From Chitinispirillaceae bacterium (GTDB lineage: Bacteria; Fibrobacterota; Chitinivibrionia; Chitinivibrionales; Chitinispirillaceae), in assembly GCA_016932075.1 (NCBI GenBank), contig JAFGDP010000040.1:1-42892 (forward strand): 42,892 nucleotides of DNA, given 5' to 3'. Position numbers and translations under genes: made by a program. Positions 23,280-31,563 of this stretch are shown here, piece after piece; positions within the stretch are counted from its first letter, which is position 1, and each line of letters begins with the position of its first letter. The notes under the pieces are model-generated. The model saw only the letters and a list, made by a program, of their open reading frames with translations, did not search any database and was not told the origin of the DNA.

Positions 23280-24139
23280 ACCAAATCAACATAGACAATC
23301 CGTACCTCCCCAAACCAACGCGGATTGAGAAGATTACTGTAGAAAACGAAGGGAAAGACCTGAAAACATTCAGGCTTTCATTTCTCGATAAACAAGACGC
23401 GCAGAGTTTTCGTCACTCATGCGGACAATTTGCAATGCTTTCTGTTCCCGGCGTGGGCGAGAGCCCAATAGGTATCGCATCCTCGCCGCTGGATGAAGAT
23501 TACATAGAATTTACCGTGAAGAAATATTCCACGGGAGTGGTAACCACGGCTTTGCATGATTGTGAAGAAGGCGAGACGATAGGAGTACGGGCACCTTTCG
23601 GCAATTCTTTCCCGATGAAGGATATGGAAGGGCAAAACATCGTGATAGTCGGAGGGGGGTTCGCTTTTACAACACTACGGGCAACGATACGCTATATCCT
23701 TCATGAAACCGTCAGATCCAAGTACGATGCCCTGACAGTCGTCTACGGAGCCCGAAGTCCAGGCGAACTCCTTTACAAAGACGAACTAATGGCCTGGGAA
23801 GCGCGACCAGACGTCAACATGTACGTTACCGTGGACAAGGGTGATGAAAATTGGAAGGGACGCGAGGGATTCGTTCCGGAAGTCGTTCAACAGGTCGCAC
23901 CGTCATCCCAAAATGCCAGTGTTCTTGTCTGCGGACCGCCAATCATGCTTAAATTTACAATGCCGCCGCTTATCGAACTGGGATTCGATCACGATAAGAT
24001 TATAACCTCTTTGGAGCGCCGTATGAGTTGCGGTGTGGGCAAATGCGGGCGATGCAATATAGGCAGCAAGTATGTCTGCAAAGACGGGCCGGTATTTACC
24101 TTCGAACAAATAAAGAAACTGCCCGACCACGTCTTCTGA
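23276..24139 (+). CDS. FlxA/AsrB-like FAD-NAD(P)H oxidoreductase with [2Fe-2S]
   Basis: 287-residue ferredoxin-NADP reductase-type protein. FAD domain with ESPIGIASSP (~62-71) and TGVVTTALHD; NAD(P) domain with VIVGGGFAFTTLRATIRYI (126-) and LVCGPPIMLKF; C-terminal [2Fe-2S] site C252, C257, C260, C268 (SCGVGKCGRCNIG). Relatives are AsrB, sulfhydrogenase gamma subunit, dihydroorotate dehydrogenase electron-transfer subunit and FlxA. The usual GGGIG-x-APL motif is GGGFAFTTL, a variation that may affect nucleotide choice. The frame opens earlier, at 23207, but the ATG at 23276 overlapping the previous stop by 4 bp is the natural start. It is the last gene of the cluster and a second NAD(P)H entrance besides NuoEF. 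Confidence 0.92.
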   Translation: MNQINIDNPYLPKPTRIEKITVENEGKDLKTFRLSFLDKQDAQSFRHSCGQFAMLSVPGVGESPIGIASSPLDEDYIEFTVKKYSTGVVTTALHDCEEGETIGVRAPFGNSFPMKDMEGQNIVIVGGGFAFTTLRATIRYILHETVRSKYDALTVVYGARSPGELLYKDELMAWEARPDVNMYVTVDKGDENWKGREGFVPEVVQQVAPSSQNASVLVCGPPIMLKFTMPPLIELGFDHDKIITSLERRMSCGVGKCGRCNIGSKYVCKDGPVFTFEQIKKLPDHVF

Positions 24140-24296
24140 TATAGCTCTTATTAATTAAAAGCCATATTCTCATTAATAACTCTTGGAAAATATTAACCAC
24201 ACTAATTATTAGGCAAAACCCATAAATTGCACTAGGAAAACTCGCGGTTTTCTGTATTCTTGCAGAACAAACCTTCTTCTTGGCAGAATTCAGAAT

Positions 24297-24647
24297 TGGA
24301 GGTGAGGGGAGTCGAACCCCTGTCCGAAAAGCGATCAATAAAAGCCGCTACATGCTTGTTCCATTGTTTGTTTCTCGCGGATCCATGCGCCAATGGACAG
24401 GCTCATGAAACCACCAGTGCCGGTCGTCTCACCTGCCTGATCGTCACCCCTCAGACAGGCCAGCACCTTGGCTGCTCACGGACAATGAAGTGCGCACTGC
24501 CCGCGAGTGGCGCCCTTAATTAGGCAGCCATTGCAAAGGAATAGTCCTCGGCAATTATAATGTCATCGGATGATTTACGAGGCCAACCGATGATCCTCGG
24601 CATGCTGCTTGTATCTCAGGCTTCCCGTCGAAAACCAGTACACCCCC
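24297..24647 (-). ncRNA. ssrA: tmRNA (transfer-messenger RNA)
   Basis: The one-piece tmRNA, which rescues stalled ribosomes and tags their products. On the minus strand the 5' end GGGGGTG pairs with CACCTCC near the 3' end (seven pairs, one G-U) followed by discriminator A at 24297. The T-arm contains GGGTTCGACTCCC. The tag frame (24552 down to 24520) reads AEDYSFAMAA then TAA, with the typical Ala-Ala end. The CCA tail is not encoded; the next bases do not match it. About 351 nt, a normal length. The 5' part TACTGGTTTTCGACGGG is tmRNA-typical. It faces the end of the Hdr cluster. Confidence 0.95.
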
Positions 24648-24659
24648 ATTACAATTGAA

Positions 24660-24781
24660 GATTGAGGATTGCAGATTGCAGATTGAAAGCAATCATGAAT
24701 CAACTAATTATGAATATACAATAAGACCCACGAATCCGCTTGTAAATGACGAATGATTTTCAGTTTCAATCATCAATCCTC
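24660..24781. repeat. Inverted heptamer repeats (GATTGNN) upstream of tmRNA
   Basis: Four head-to-tail 7-bp units (GATTGAG, GATTGCA, GATTGCA, GATTGAA) at 24660-24687. At 24765-24781 lies an inverted copy with two units (on the minus strand GAG, GATTGAT, GATTGAA). The two arms flank an AT-rich 77-bp spacer and fill most of the gap between the LacI-type gene and ssrA. The left arm lies 13-40 bp upstream of the mature tmRNA 5' end, where promoter elements could be expected. Confidence 0.65.
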
Positions 24782-24794
24782 ATTTTACTATTTA

Positions 24795-25790
24795 TCAGGC
24801 TGATTCCCGGATAATGAACTTGGTCGGCAGCTCCTTCTGCTTGATCCCGGACTCCCGGCCCTCGATCTTATCCACGATCATGTTGATCGCGTAATCGCCC
24901 ATTTCCAGCTTGGGCTGGCGTACCGTGGTGAGCGACGGTTCGATTACCTCTGCTGCCGGAATGTCATCATAACCAACCACGGCGAGCTGCTCAGGAACTT
25001 TTACCCCGCGCCGCTTCGCCTCCTTTATGATGCCGATCGCCACCATGTCGCCGGCAGGAACAAACACGGCGGTCGGAACAGGCTGGGCGCCGCTCAGCTT
25101 TTCAAACACATTGATTCCGTCGATCACACCGTCATCGTCGACATTGAATAGTAGCTCGGTCCGGTAGGGTATCTGATGCTCCTCAAGCGACTGCCTGTAT
25201 CCTGAAAGCCGCTCATCCATTGGAAGACCGAGTTTCGTGCTTGAAACGCACGCGATAATCGCATGCTCCTTGCTTACAAGGTAATCCGTGGCATCCTTGG
25301 CCCCGCGTTCGTTGTTCACATACACACAGTCGATATCATTTGATTTTCGCGCCACGACGATACCCGGCACGCTCTCGTCGCTGAAAATGGAGAGTTCTTC
25401 CTCGGTGACCGTGGAGCTGATCAGAATGACGCCGTCAATCCTCCTCTCGCGGGCAAGCCGCTGAAAAAGCTGTGATTCGCTCTCCTTTTGCCCGATGGTA
25501 TCGAACAGCATGACCGTATAATTGAGATCGCGATTCGTGCTTTTGATTCCCTGAAGCACCCGCACCACGAATGATGAGGCGAGGTTGGGAACGATCACAC
25601 CGATAGCGTTCGAACGTTTTGTCGCGAGGCCGCGCGCAATCACATTGGGGTAATAATTGAGCTCCTTGGCGATCTTCAGCACTTTCTTGCGCGTGGCCTG
25701 CGAAATGTTCGGTTTGTTATTGATGACCATGGACACGGTCGCCGACGTCACGCCGGCGCGCCGTGCGATATCTTTAAGGGTAACTGGCAT
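24795..25790 (-). CDS. LacI/GalR-family transcriptional regulator
   Basis: 331-residue repressor-type protein. N-terminal LacI helix-turn-helix TLKDIARRAGVTSATVSMVIN with hinge LATKRSNAIGVIVPNL, followed by a periplasmic-binding-protein-like sensor domain (VVGYDDIPAAEVIEPSLTTVRQP near the C-terminus). Such proteins usually control sugar uptake or use and bind a sugar effector; which one cannot be told. Start at 25790 was preferred to the ORF start at 25823 because GGGAG lies 7-8 bp upstream and the HTH begins immediately. It lies downstream of the DUF5683-like gene with a gap of 38 bp, so the two may be co-transcribed. No sugar genes are adjacent. Confidence 0.93.
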   Translation of the reverse strand: MPVTLKDIARRAGVTSATVSMVINNKPNISQATRKKVLKIAKELNYYPNVIARGLATKRSNAIGVIVPNLASSFVVRVLQGIKSTNRDLNYTVMLFDTIGQKESESQLFQRLARERRIDGVILISSTVTEEELSIFSDESVPGIVVARKSNDIDCVYVNNERGAKDATDYLVSKEHAIIACVSSTKLGLPMDERLSGYRQSLEEHQIPYRTELLFNVDDDGVIDGINVFEKLSGAQPVPTAVFVPAGDMVAIGIIKEAKRRGVKVPEQLAVVGYDDIPAAEVIEPSLTTVRQPKLEMGDYAINMIVDKIEGRESGIKQKELPTKFIIRESA

Positions 25791-25828
25791 AATAACTCCC
25801 TGCCCTTCTTTCCGCTGCGTCAAAGCAG

Positions 25829-26770
25829 CTACAAGGTGGTGGTAAGTGAAAAGTAAATTCGCTTGCTTTCAAGCACCAGGTCAGGTGCGATCCTCATCTT
25901 TTCAGGATAGTCGTGCAGATACGCATCGACCACGGCGTCAAACATCGAATACAGATAGAAAAATATCGAATACCACAGATACATATTTCTGTTTGTAAAA
26001 GAACGGCTCCGGTACGAATACCAGTCATCCGCATACTGCCGGCCGAGCAGCATGGTCAGAGAATCGACACGAGGGTCGGACAAGCGCCGGTAATTATCAT
26101 CGGCGCGGTCCATAAGCCGCTGGCTGTTGTATGCCATGATGCCGAGCGAAACCTGACCCATCATAACCATGCCGGCCTTGGAGTATGACCCGTTATATAT
26201 CTGGCCGAGCCCCAGGCCAGGCACGGCAGCCAGCAAACCTGCGGTTTTCGGATTCCTTTCACCGGTATTTCTGAATGCATTCGATGCCTGGACAGCGTCA
26301 AGCAGGTTAAATACATGCGCACCCATTGCCCATGAAAAAAAATTGTATTCTGAAAACCGTGCATTGAGGGCATTAAACCGGCTGATAAGCGCTCTTTCAT
26401 TGAAGTCAGCCTTTCCATGAGCCGTTGTATCGAAGGCCTCCCATGCACGGTAATTTTTGGCGTTCAGATTGTATACGGCCGCGTTTTCATGCCAGAACCA
26501 GCTTATCGATAAAAAAACAGCCTCAAGCGCCGGAAAGAATCCGGCCTTTACATAATGACCCGTATATGCCTGACCCGCACCCGGCAAAAGAAGCGACGAC
26601 ATTGCGCAAACAAGAGGATTTCGCCGTTTAAATGAATCCTCTTTCCATGCATCTTCCCCGCCATGGGGTGCGCGGTTGATGGCAAGCATGCCTGAATCGT
26701 GATTGACAGAAGCGTAACCACCATAAAATATAATCATAATAAAAGCACTCAGTTGTAAAACAAATCTCAT
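25829..26770 (-). CDS. DUF5683-like membrane protein with duplicated PGxGQ-Y motif
   Basis: 313 residues. An N-terminal signal-like hydrophobic segment (LQLSAFIMIIFYGGYA) is followed by two related segments: SLLLPGAGQAYTGHYVKAG (~59-77) and LAAVPGLGLGQIYNGSYSKAG (~181-201). This small-residue P-G-x-G-Q-x-Y-x-G-x-Y-x-K-A-G pattern is typical of DUF5683/TM2-like membrane proteins found in diderm bacteria. Several Trp/Phe-rich segments (FFSWAMGAHVFNLLDA, LWYSIFFYLYSMFDAVVDAYL) look membrane-embedded. AAGGA precedes the ATG by 6 bp. Function unknown. Confidence 0.7.
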   Translation of the reverse strand: MRFVLQLSAFIMIIFYGGYASVNHDSGMLAINRAPHGGEDAWKEDSFKRRNPLVCAMSSLLLPGAGQAYTGHYVKAGFFPALEAVFLSISWFWHENAAVYNLNAKNYRAWEAFDTTAHGKADFNERALISRFNALNARFSEYNFFSWAMGAHVFNLLDAVQASNAFRNTGERNPKTAGLLAAVPGLGLGQIYNGSYSKAGMVMMGQVSLGIMAYNSQRLMDRADDNYRRLSDPRVDSLTMLLGRQYADDWYSYRSRSFTNRNMYLWYSIFFYLYSMFDAVVDAYLHDYPEKMRIAPDLVLESKRIYFSLTTTL

Positions 26771-26932
26771 GCAAATCCTTAAGTGATTAATATAATAAAT
26801 TATAGCGGTTAAATCGTCATTTTTATGAAATTTAACAATTTAAATAAAAATCAAATGCAGACAGCAAGTCAAGAGATAATTTAACTGTTAAATATCACTG
26901 TTTTAAAGCAGGTCGTCAGACCGCACCATTAA
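26771..26932. other. AT-rich intergenic with repeated ATTTAAC motif
   Basis: Spacer between two minus-strand genes. It holds a 15-bp palindrome ATTTAAC-T-GTTAAAT at 26879-26893, and further copies of the half-site near 26808 (GTTAAAT) and 26830 (ATTTAAC). A TATAAT-like hexamer on the minus strand lies near 26812. Probably the promoter region of the DUF5683-like gene. Confidence 0.35.
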
Positions 26933-27556
26933 TCATATCAGCATATCGATGAAATTAGAAACAGCTGCTGATGCGGAAGACGATGAAGGTTTTATCAGCG
27001 ACCCATCGTTGGTGTAGGATACCGTAGCAGGCTTGGAAAAAGGCGAATCATTTATAAGAGAGTTTTTAGGATCAAATCCTTTAATTCCTCCCGCCGTTTG
27101 TGCTTCTGCCTCCGATCTCTGTTCTTCAATCTGCTCTGCCCGAGCCTTTGATGCCTGCATTGACGCTTTTGCGGCTATTGCCCGGTCCTGGGCCGAAGGA
27201 TCTGCAGGCGCTAAAGCAGCAGCTTTGACAACCTGCATTTTTCGTATGGTTGCCTGAGAATCTCCCGGAACCGGAGAGGTATCGATCGAAACCTCCCCTC
27301 CCACCGCATACCGATGTCCGTCAGGACCGACCTCATACTCGAACTGAGCACCGCCACGCACATACTGTCCACCGACAGCCACATGGGCTGCTTCGTGCGC
27401 CCGTACTTCCTTGTCCCTTTTTTTCAGCTCTTTTACTTCCCTTTTGTCTTCTTCACTCAGTTCCTGGTTCGATCCTGTGCCGCTAGTCCCCTGGCCTGCA
27501 GCAGCACCTTGAGCTCCTGAAAACGAACAAGGCGAAGTTGAGGATGCGATTTCCAT
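26933..27556 (-). CDS. SprA-related putative metalloprotease (CJM1_0395-type)
   Basis: 207-residue protein. A Ser/Gly-rich N-terminus is followed by a charged helix (SEEDKREVKELKKRDKEV), then VRAHEAAHVAVGGQYVRGG (~51-69), where HEAAH is an HExxH-type zinc site, then FEYEVGPDGHRYAVGGEV and IDTSPVPGDSQATIRKMQVV, all typical of the SprA-related family. A long Ala/Gln/Glu-rich helix follows. The family is annotated as putative metalloprotease, but activity has not been shown to my knowledge. AGGAG lies about 11 bp before the ATG. It is divergent from htpG. Confidence 0.8.
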   Translation of the reverse strand: MEIASSTSPCSFSGAQGAAAGQGTSGTGSNQELSEEDKREVKELKKRDKEVRAHEAAHVAVGGQYVRGGAQFEYEVGPDGHRYAVGGEVSIDTSPVPGDSQATIRKMQVVKAAALAPADPSAQDRAIAAKASMQASKARAEQIEEQRSEAEAQTAGGIKGFDPKNSLINDSPFSKPATVSYTNDGSLIKPSSSSASAAVSNFIDMLI

Positions 27557-27691
27557 GATATTACGACTCCTATTAGCATTTTCGGTAAAAATTGCCGGGC
27601 GCTTGAACGCTTTTTTTTAGGGTATGCACTATGTTATTTTTAAGCCCGAAATTCATACCTGTCATGACCACGTTATAAGGAGGCATCATTT

Positions 27692-29578
27692 ATGTCCCAG
27701 GCGGCCGAATCATCACGGCAATCGCTCACGTTCCAGACCGAGGCGATGCAGATTCTCAACCTCATGATACACTCGCTTTATACCCATAAAGAGGTCTTCC
27801 TGCGTGAATTGATCTCCAACGCCTCAGATGCTCTCGACCGGCTGCGGTTCGAAGCGCTCACCGATTCCAGCCTCATGGGAAGCGAAACTGATCTCGCCAT
27901 CCGCATAAAACTGGATAACAAGGCGAAAACTATCACCATAAGCGACAACGGGATCGGCATGAGCAGGCAGGAGGTGATCGACAACATCGGCACCATCGCG
28001 CGGAGCGGCTCAAAGGCATTCCTGGAAAAACTCACCGGCGACCAGAAAACCGATTCCAACCTGATCGGCCAGTTTGGCGTTGGCTTCTACTCGGTGTTCA
28101 TGGTCGCCGCTCGCGTCAAGCTGGTAACAAAACGTGCCGGACTTGAAGAAAGCGCGATCGTGTGGGAATCGACCGGCGAAAAAGAATACTCCCTGGAAGA
28201 AACGACAAAGGCCGGCAGGGGCACTGAAATCACCGTGTACCTCAAGGAAGATGCTTCCGAATACGCACAGTACTGGAACATAAAATCGCTCATTAAAAAG
28301 TATTCCGACTTCATCGCCTTCCCTATTTACCTTCCCGATGAAAAGGGAAAGGACGAAATCATCAACCAGACGAAGCCGATCTGGCTGCGATCCGCCTCCG
28401 AAGTGACCAAGGAGCAGTACGAGGAGTTTTACCAGCAGGCGCTCGCCGGTTTCGACAAACCGCTTGCCACGATTCACGGCAAGGCGGAAGGCGTCGCGGA
28501 ATACTCCTCGCTTCTGTATATACCCACCTCGTCACCCTTTGACCTTTTTTCTCTGGAGCGGAAACACGGGGTCAAGCTCTACGTCAAACGCGTGTTCATC
28601 ATGGACAACTGCAAAGAGTTGCTGCCCGAATACCTCAGGTTTGTGAAAGGCGTGGTGGATTCCGAAGACCTGCCGCTGAACGTTTCGCGCGAGATCCTGC
28701 AGCAAAATCCGCTGGTAGAGCGAATCAGAAAAGCGCTGGTCAGCAAAATCCTTTCCCGTCTCGCGGACATGGCCCAGAATGAACCGGACACCTACAAAAC
28801 CTTCTGGAAGACCTACGGACCGGTAATAAAGGAGGGAGTGCATACCGATCCGGAAAACAAGGAAAAACTCCTGGAACTGCTGCGCTTTCAATCCTCGCTC
28901 GGCACCAAGGAGGATTATATATCACTCAAGCATTATGTAGGCCGCATGCGCCAGGACCAGAAAGAGATCTACTACATCGGAGGTGATTCGCGGGAAATCG
29001 TCGAAAAAAGCCCGCACCTCGAGATTTTCAAGGCAAAAAGCATTGAGGTCCTCTATATGCTCGATCCAATCGACGAATGGATCGTTCCTGATATCTACAC
29101 GTACGACGGAAAAAAATTCAAATCCGTCACCCAGGGCGACCTCGACCTCGGCGATCTTGTCAAAGAGGAAAAAGACGCTCAAAAAAAAGCGGAATCGGCG
29201 TATAAAAAATTTTCCGAGCGCGTAAAAAACATCCTCGCCGACAGCGTCAAAGATGTCAGGATTACCACCCGTCTCAAGGACAGCCCGGCGTGCCTTGTTT
29301 CCGAAGAGAACGCCATGGGATCGCACATGGAAAAGATCATGAAAGCGATGGGCCAGGAGGTGCCGGTCGCCAAGCGGATCCTTGAAATCAACGGCGACCA
29401 TCCGATCATCGCCAACCTCAACACGCGCTACCAGAAAGATCCAAAGGATTCCGAACTCGAAGAGTGGGTGCGGCTGGTGTACGAGCAGGCGCTCATTGCA
29501 GAGGGGCAGATGGTCCCTGATCCGCTGGCATATTCGAAGCGGGTCAATTCCCTGCTCATCAAAGCGTCGGCCGGATGA
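27692..29578 (+). CDS. htpG: HtpG, Hsp90-family chaperone
   Basis: 628-residue cytosolic ATP-dependent chaperone, normal family length. N-terminal GHKL ATPase with FLRELISNASDALDRLR, DNGIGM, GTIARSGSKAF and GQFGVGFYSVFM; middle domain with LYVKRVFIMDNCKELLPEYLRF and the catalytic-loop region NVSREILQQN; C-terminal dimerisation domain containing RILEINGDHP. Strong AAGGAGG ribosome site 9 bp before the ATG. The next gene starts 27 bp after its stop. Heat-shock control is usual for the family, but I see no CIRCE element. Confidence 0.97.
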   Translation: MSQAAESSRQSLTFQTEAMQILNLMIHSLYTHKEVFLRELISNASDALDRLRFEALTDSSLMGSETDLAIRIKLDNKAKTITISDNGIGMSRQEVIDNIGTIARSGSKAFLEKLTGDQKTDSNLIGQFGVGFYSVFMVAARVKLVTKRAGLEESAIVWESTGEKEYSLEETTKAGRGTEITVYLKEDASEYAQYWNIKSLIKKYSDFIAFPIYLPDEKGKDEIINQTKPIWLRSASEVTKEQYEEFYQQALAGFDKPLATIHGKAEGVAEYSSLLYIPTSSPFDLFSLERKHGVKLYVKRVFIMDNCKELLPEYLRFVKGVVDSEDLPLNVSREILQQNPLVERIRKALVSKILSRLADMAQNEPDTYKTFWKTYGPVIKEGVHTDPENKEKLLELLRFQSSLGTKEDYISLKHYVGRMRQDQKEIYYIGGDSREIVEKSPHLEIFKAKSIEVLYMLDPIDEWIVPDIYTYDGKKFKSVTQGDLDLGDLVKEEKDAQKKAESAYKKFSERVKNILADSVKDVRITTRLKDSPACLVSEENAMGSHMEKIMKAMGQEVPVAKRILEINGDHPIIANLNTRYQKDPKDSELEEWVRLVYEQALIAEGQMVPDPLAYSKRVNSLLIKASAG

Positions 29579-29605
29579 TGACCATTTTTAGAAACGGTAC
29601 GTTCT

Positions 29606-30382
29606 ATGGGAAGCATAGGACTAATTACTGATTACGGTACCGCTGACTGGTTCGCCGGCGAGATGAAAGGCGCAATCCTTGGTATCTCCCCGGACACGAC
29701 CATTATCGATATCACTCACAACATACCCCCGGGCGATATCAAATGCGCCGCTTTTTCCCTCCTGGCCTGTTTTCGCTCGTTTCCCGCACAGACCGTTTTT
29801 TGCGTGGTGGTTGATCCCGGGGTGGGCACCTCGCGCGCCGCATTGGCAATCAAGGCCGGTCCACGATATTTTATCGGCCCGGATAACGGCGTGCTCTCCT
29901 GGGCAATTCTCAGAGAGGAAAAGCGGGAGATACGCAGGATCGAAACCGCAGACCTGCTCCCCGATCGTATCAGCAGCACGTTCCACGGCAGGGACATTTT
30001 CGGGCCGATCGCAGCGCACCTCGCAGCAGGCGCGGCGTTTGAGAAAATCGGTCCGTTAACCGATACGATGATCGAAATTCCCTGGCCGTCGCCGGTCGGG
30101 AACGGAAAGGGCATCACGGGGTCGGTTGTCCATATTGACCGGTTCGGCAATGCCGTCTCTTCGATTGACGAAAAAACCATTCGCTCATTGTCCGGTACGC
30201 CGACAATTAAGCTCCTCAAGTACGGCACCGAGCTTCCCTTCTGCACCCATTTCCAGCAGGTTCCTACCGGAAAGGGACTTGCCTATGTAGGGTCCAGCGG
30301 CTTTCTTGAAATCGCCATCAATAACGCCAATGCCGCGGCGATTTTCGGACTGCATATCGGCGATTCGATTACGGTGCAGTGA
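29606..30382 (+). CDS. SAM hydroxide adenosyltransferase (DUF62 family)
   Basis: 258-residue protein of the S-adenosyl-L-methionine hydrolase/SAM-fluorinase fold family. Typical motifs: ITDYGTADWFAGEMKGAIL at the N-terminus, IDITHNIPPGDI, VVDPGVGTSRAALAIKAGPRYFIGPDNGVLSWAI, TFHGRDIFGPIAAHLA, and in the C-terminal domain IDRFGNAVSSI. Family members such as those characterised in Pyrococcus and Salinispora hydrolyse SAM to adenosine and methionine; the conserved Asp/Arg/His set appears present (D in DYG, R and H in HGRD). The physiological role is unclear. Start at 29606 leaves a short 27-bp gap after htpG; ribosome site is weak. Confidence 0.92.
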   Translation: MGSIGLITDYGTADWFAGEMKGAILGISPDTTIIDITHNIPPGDIKCAAFSLLACFRSFPAQTVFCVVVDPGVGTSRAALAIKAGPRYFIGPDNGVLSWAILREEKREIRRIETADLLPDRISSTFHGRDIFGPIAAHLAAGAAFEKIGPLTDTMIEIPWPSPVGNGKGITGSVVHIDRFGNAVSSIDEKTIRSLSGTPTIKLLKYGTELPFCTHFQQVPTGKGLAYVGSSGFLEIAINNANAAAIFGLHIGDSITVQ

Positions 30383-30540
30383 TCTGCAACCCGAAGGCCC
30401 GCACCTACGGCAGCTTCCGGATGCTTTAGGCCATGTTATTTATATATTTTCTTTGTGAGTGAAATAATGATACACTTTGCCTTCCGGACCTTTTTCATTT
30501 TCATCTCCTCTAAAAACCGCATTTTTTCAAAGGAGGCTGT

Positions 30541-31491
30541 ATGCCGCGTATTCGACTGGCTGGATGTATCGGATCAATTATCGTAGCGTCTGCTATGATG
30601 TGTCCCGTATTCCCGATTGCCGGTGTGGGGGTGCATTACGGTCTTGATTTTTCGCTCAACATGGAGGATGCGACCGGTGAACGGGCATCGCTTGGCAACC
30701 TTGAACTTGACGTCAGCACTTTCGGGACACGACCTAGCGGGTACACCAAACAGACCATTTCCGGCGCTGACCTTCCTGTGTTCATCGACCGTACCGGCTG
30801 GGAACGTCATTGGTTCAACCTTGGAGGCAAAATCTATATCGACATACTGCCGGTGATCAATGCCGTTGAACTGTCGGCCAATTACGCCATGTGGCAGTAC
30901 CGGAGCAGCATTATCTATCCGACCTCCATCATATTTGATACGGCAAACGCCTCACCCAATGCGGATATCAAAGACATTGCCCGAATCGCTTACGACACGA
31001 CCAATATAACGCTCAAGGATCTTGACCTTGACAACCCGTTCCTGAAGAACACGCCGTATGCAAAACTGCAGTTCGACCTGACGGTCCGTAAGTACCTGCT
31101 TGAACTCCCTCCCGTGGTAAAAATCCTGAAGATCTACGGTGGCGCGGGCATGTCGCTCTATTTCGCCACGCCGCTGCTCAGCGCCGGCTTCATCGACAAA
31201 ACGATCGGCACCACGCTTGAAACGGTCGATGATCCCTCACAGCTTCAGAGCGCGGTTTTCGGACAAGATTCCGACGCCATGGCAAAACTCGGCAAGCAGT
31301 TCCTGAAGGACCTCATGACCCCGCACGTCGGCGGCCATCTTGATCTCGGCGCAATGGTAAAGATACCGCTTATGCCGGTAGGCATTTATATCGACGGCAA
31401 ATACCTCCTGCCATTTGGAAAAATCGACGAAAACGTCGATCTCAAACCAAACGGCCTTCTGATAAACAGCGGCATCATGTTTTCCTTGTAG
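30541..31491 (+). CDS. Exported, probable outer-membrane protein of unknown function
   Basis: 316-residue protein, not recognised. An N-terminal signal peptide (basic PRIR, hydrophobic core, likely cleavage after VFPIAG near residue 28) is followed by segments that look like alternating barrel strands (GVHYGLDFSLNM, KIYIDILPVINAVELSANYAMW, VKILKIYGGAGMSLYF, VGGHLDLGAMVKIPLMPVGIYIDGKYLLPF). It ends in a strand-like SGIMFSL. The ribosome site AAAGGAGG lies 5-6 bp before the ATG. A strong terminator follows it, so it is probably transcribed alone or with the upstream genes. Confidence 0.7.
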   Translation: MPRIRLAGCIGSIIVASAMMCPVFPIAGVGVHYGLDFSLNMEDATGERASLGNLELDVSTFGTRPSGYTKQTISGADLPVFIDRTGWERHWFNLGGKIYIDILPVINAVELSANYAMWQYRSSIIYPTSIIFDTANASPNADIKDIARIAYDTTNITLKDLDLDNPFLKNTPYAKLQFDLTVRKYLLELPPVVKILKIYGGAGMSLYFATPLLSAGFIDKTIGTTLETVDDPSQLQSAVFGQDSDAMAKLGKQFLKDLMTPHVGGHLDLGAMVKIPLMPVGIYIDGKYLLPFGKIDENVDLKPNGLLINSGIMFSL

Positions 31492-31499
31492 CGTATAAT

Positions 31500-31530
31500 C
31501 CGGCGGCAGCGGACTGCCGCCGGTCTTTTT
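31500..31530 (+). terminator. Strong rho-independent terminator
   Basis: Perfect 10-bp GC-rich stem CCGGCGGCAG / CTGCCGCCGG with a 4-nt CGGA loop, then TCTTTTT. It begins 8 bp after the stop of the exported-protein gene and separates it from uppP. Confidence 0.93.
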
Positions 31531-31563
31531 CAGACCACCACCTACGTGGTAGCCGGAACTCCT

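Noticed and set aside
24297..24370. tRNA gene suggested by the T-arm GGGTTCGACTCCC
   Set aside because: It is the tRNA-like 3' end of tmRNA; the matching 5' acceptor strand lies 340 bases away and a tag reading frame is present.
24260..24523. 87-codon plus-strand ORF over the tmRNA
   Set aside because: Fully antisense to the tmRNA; no ribosome site or coding character.
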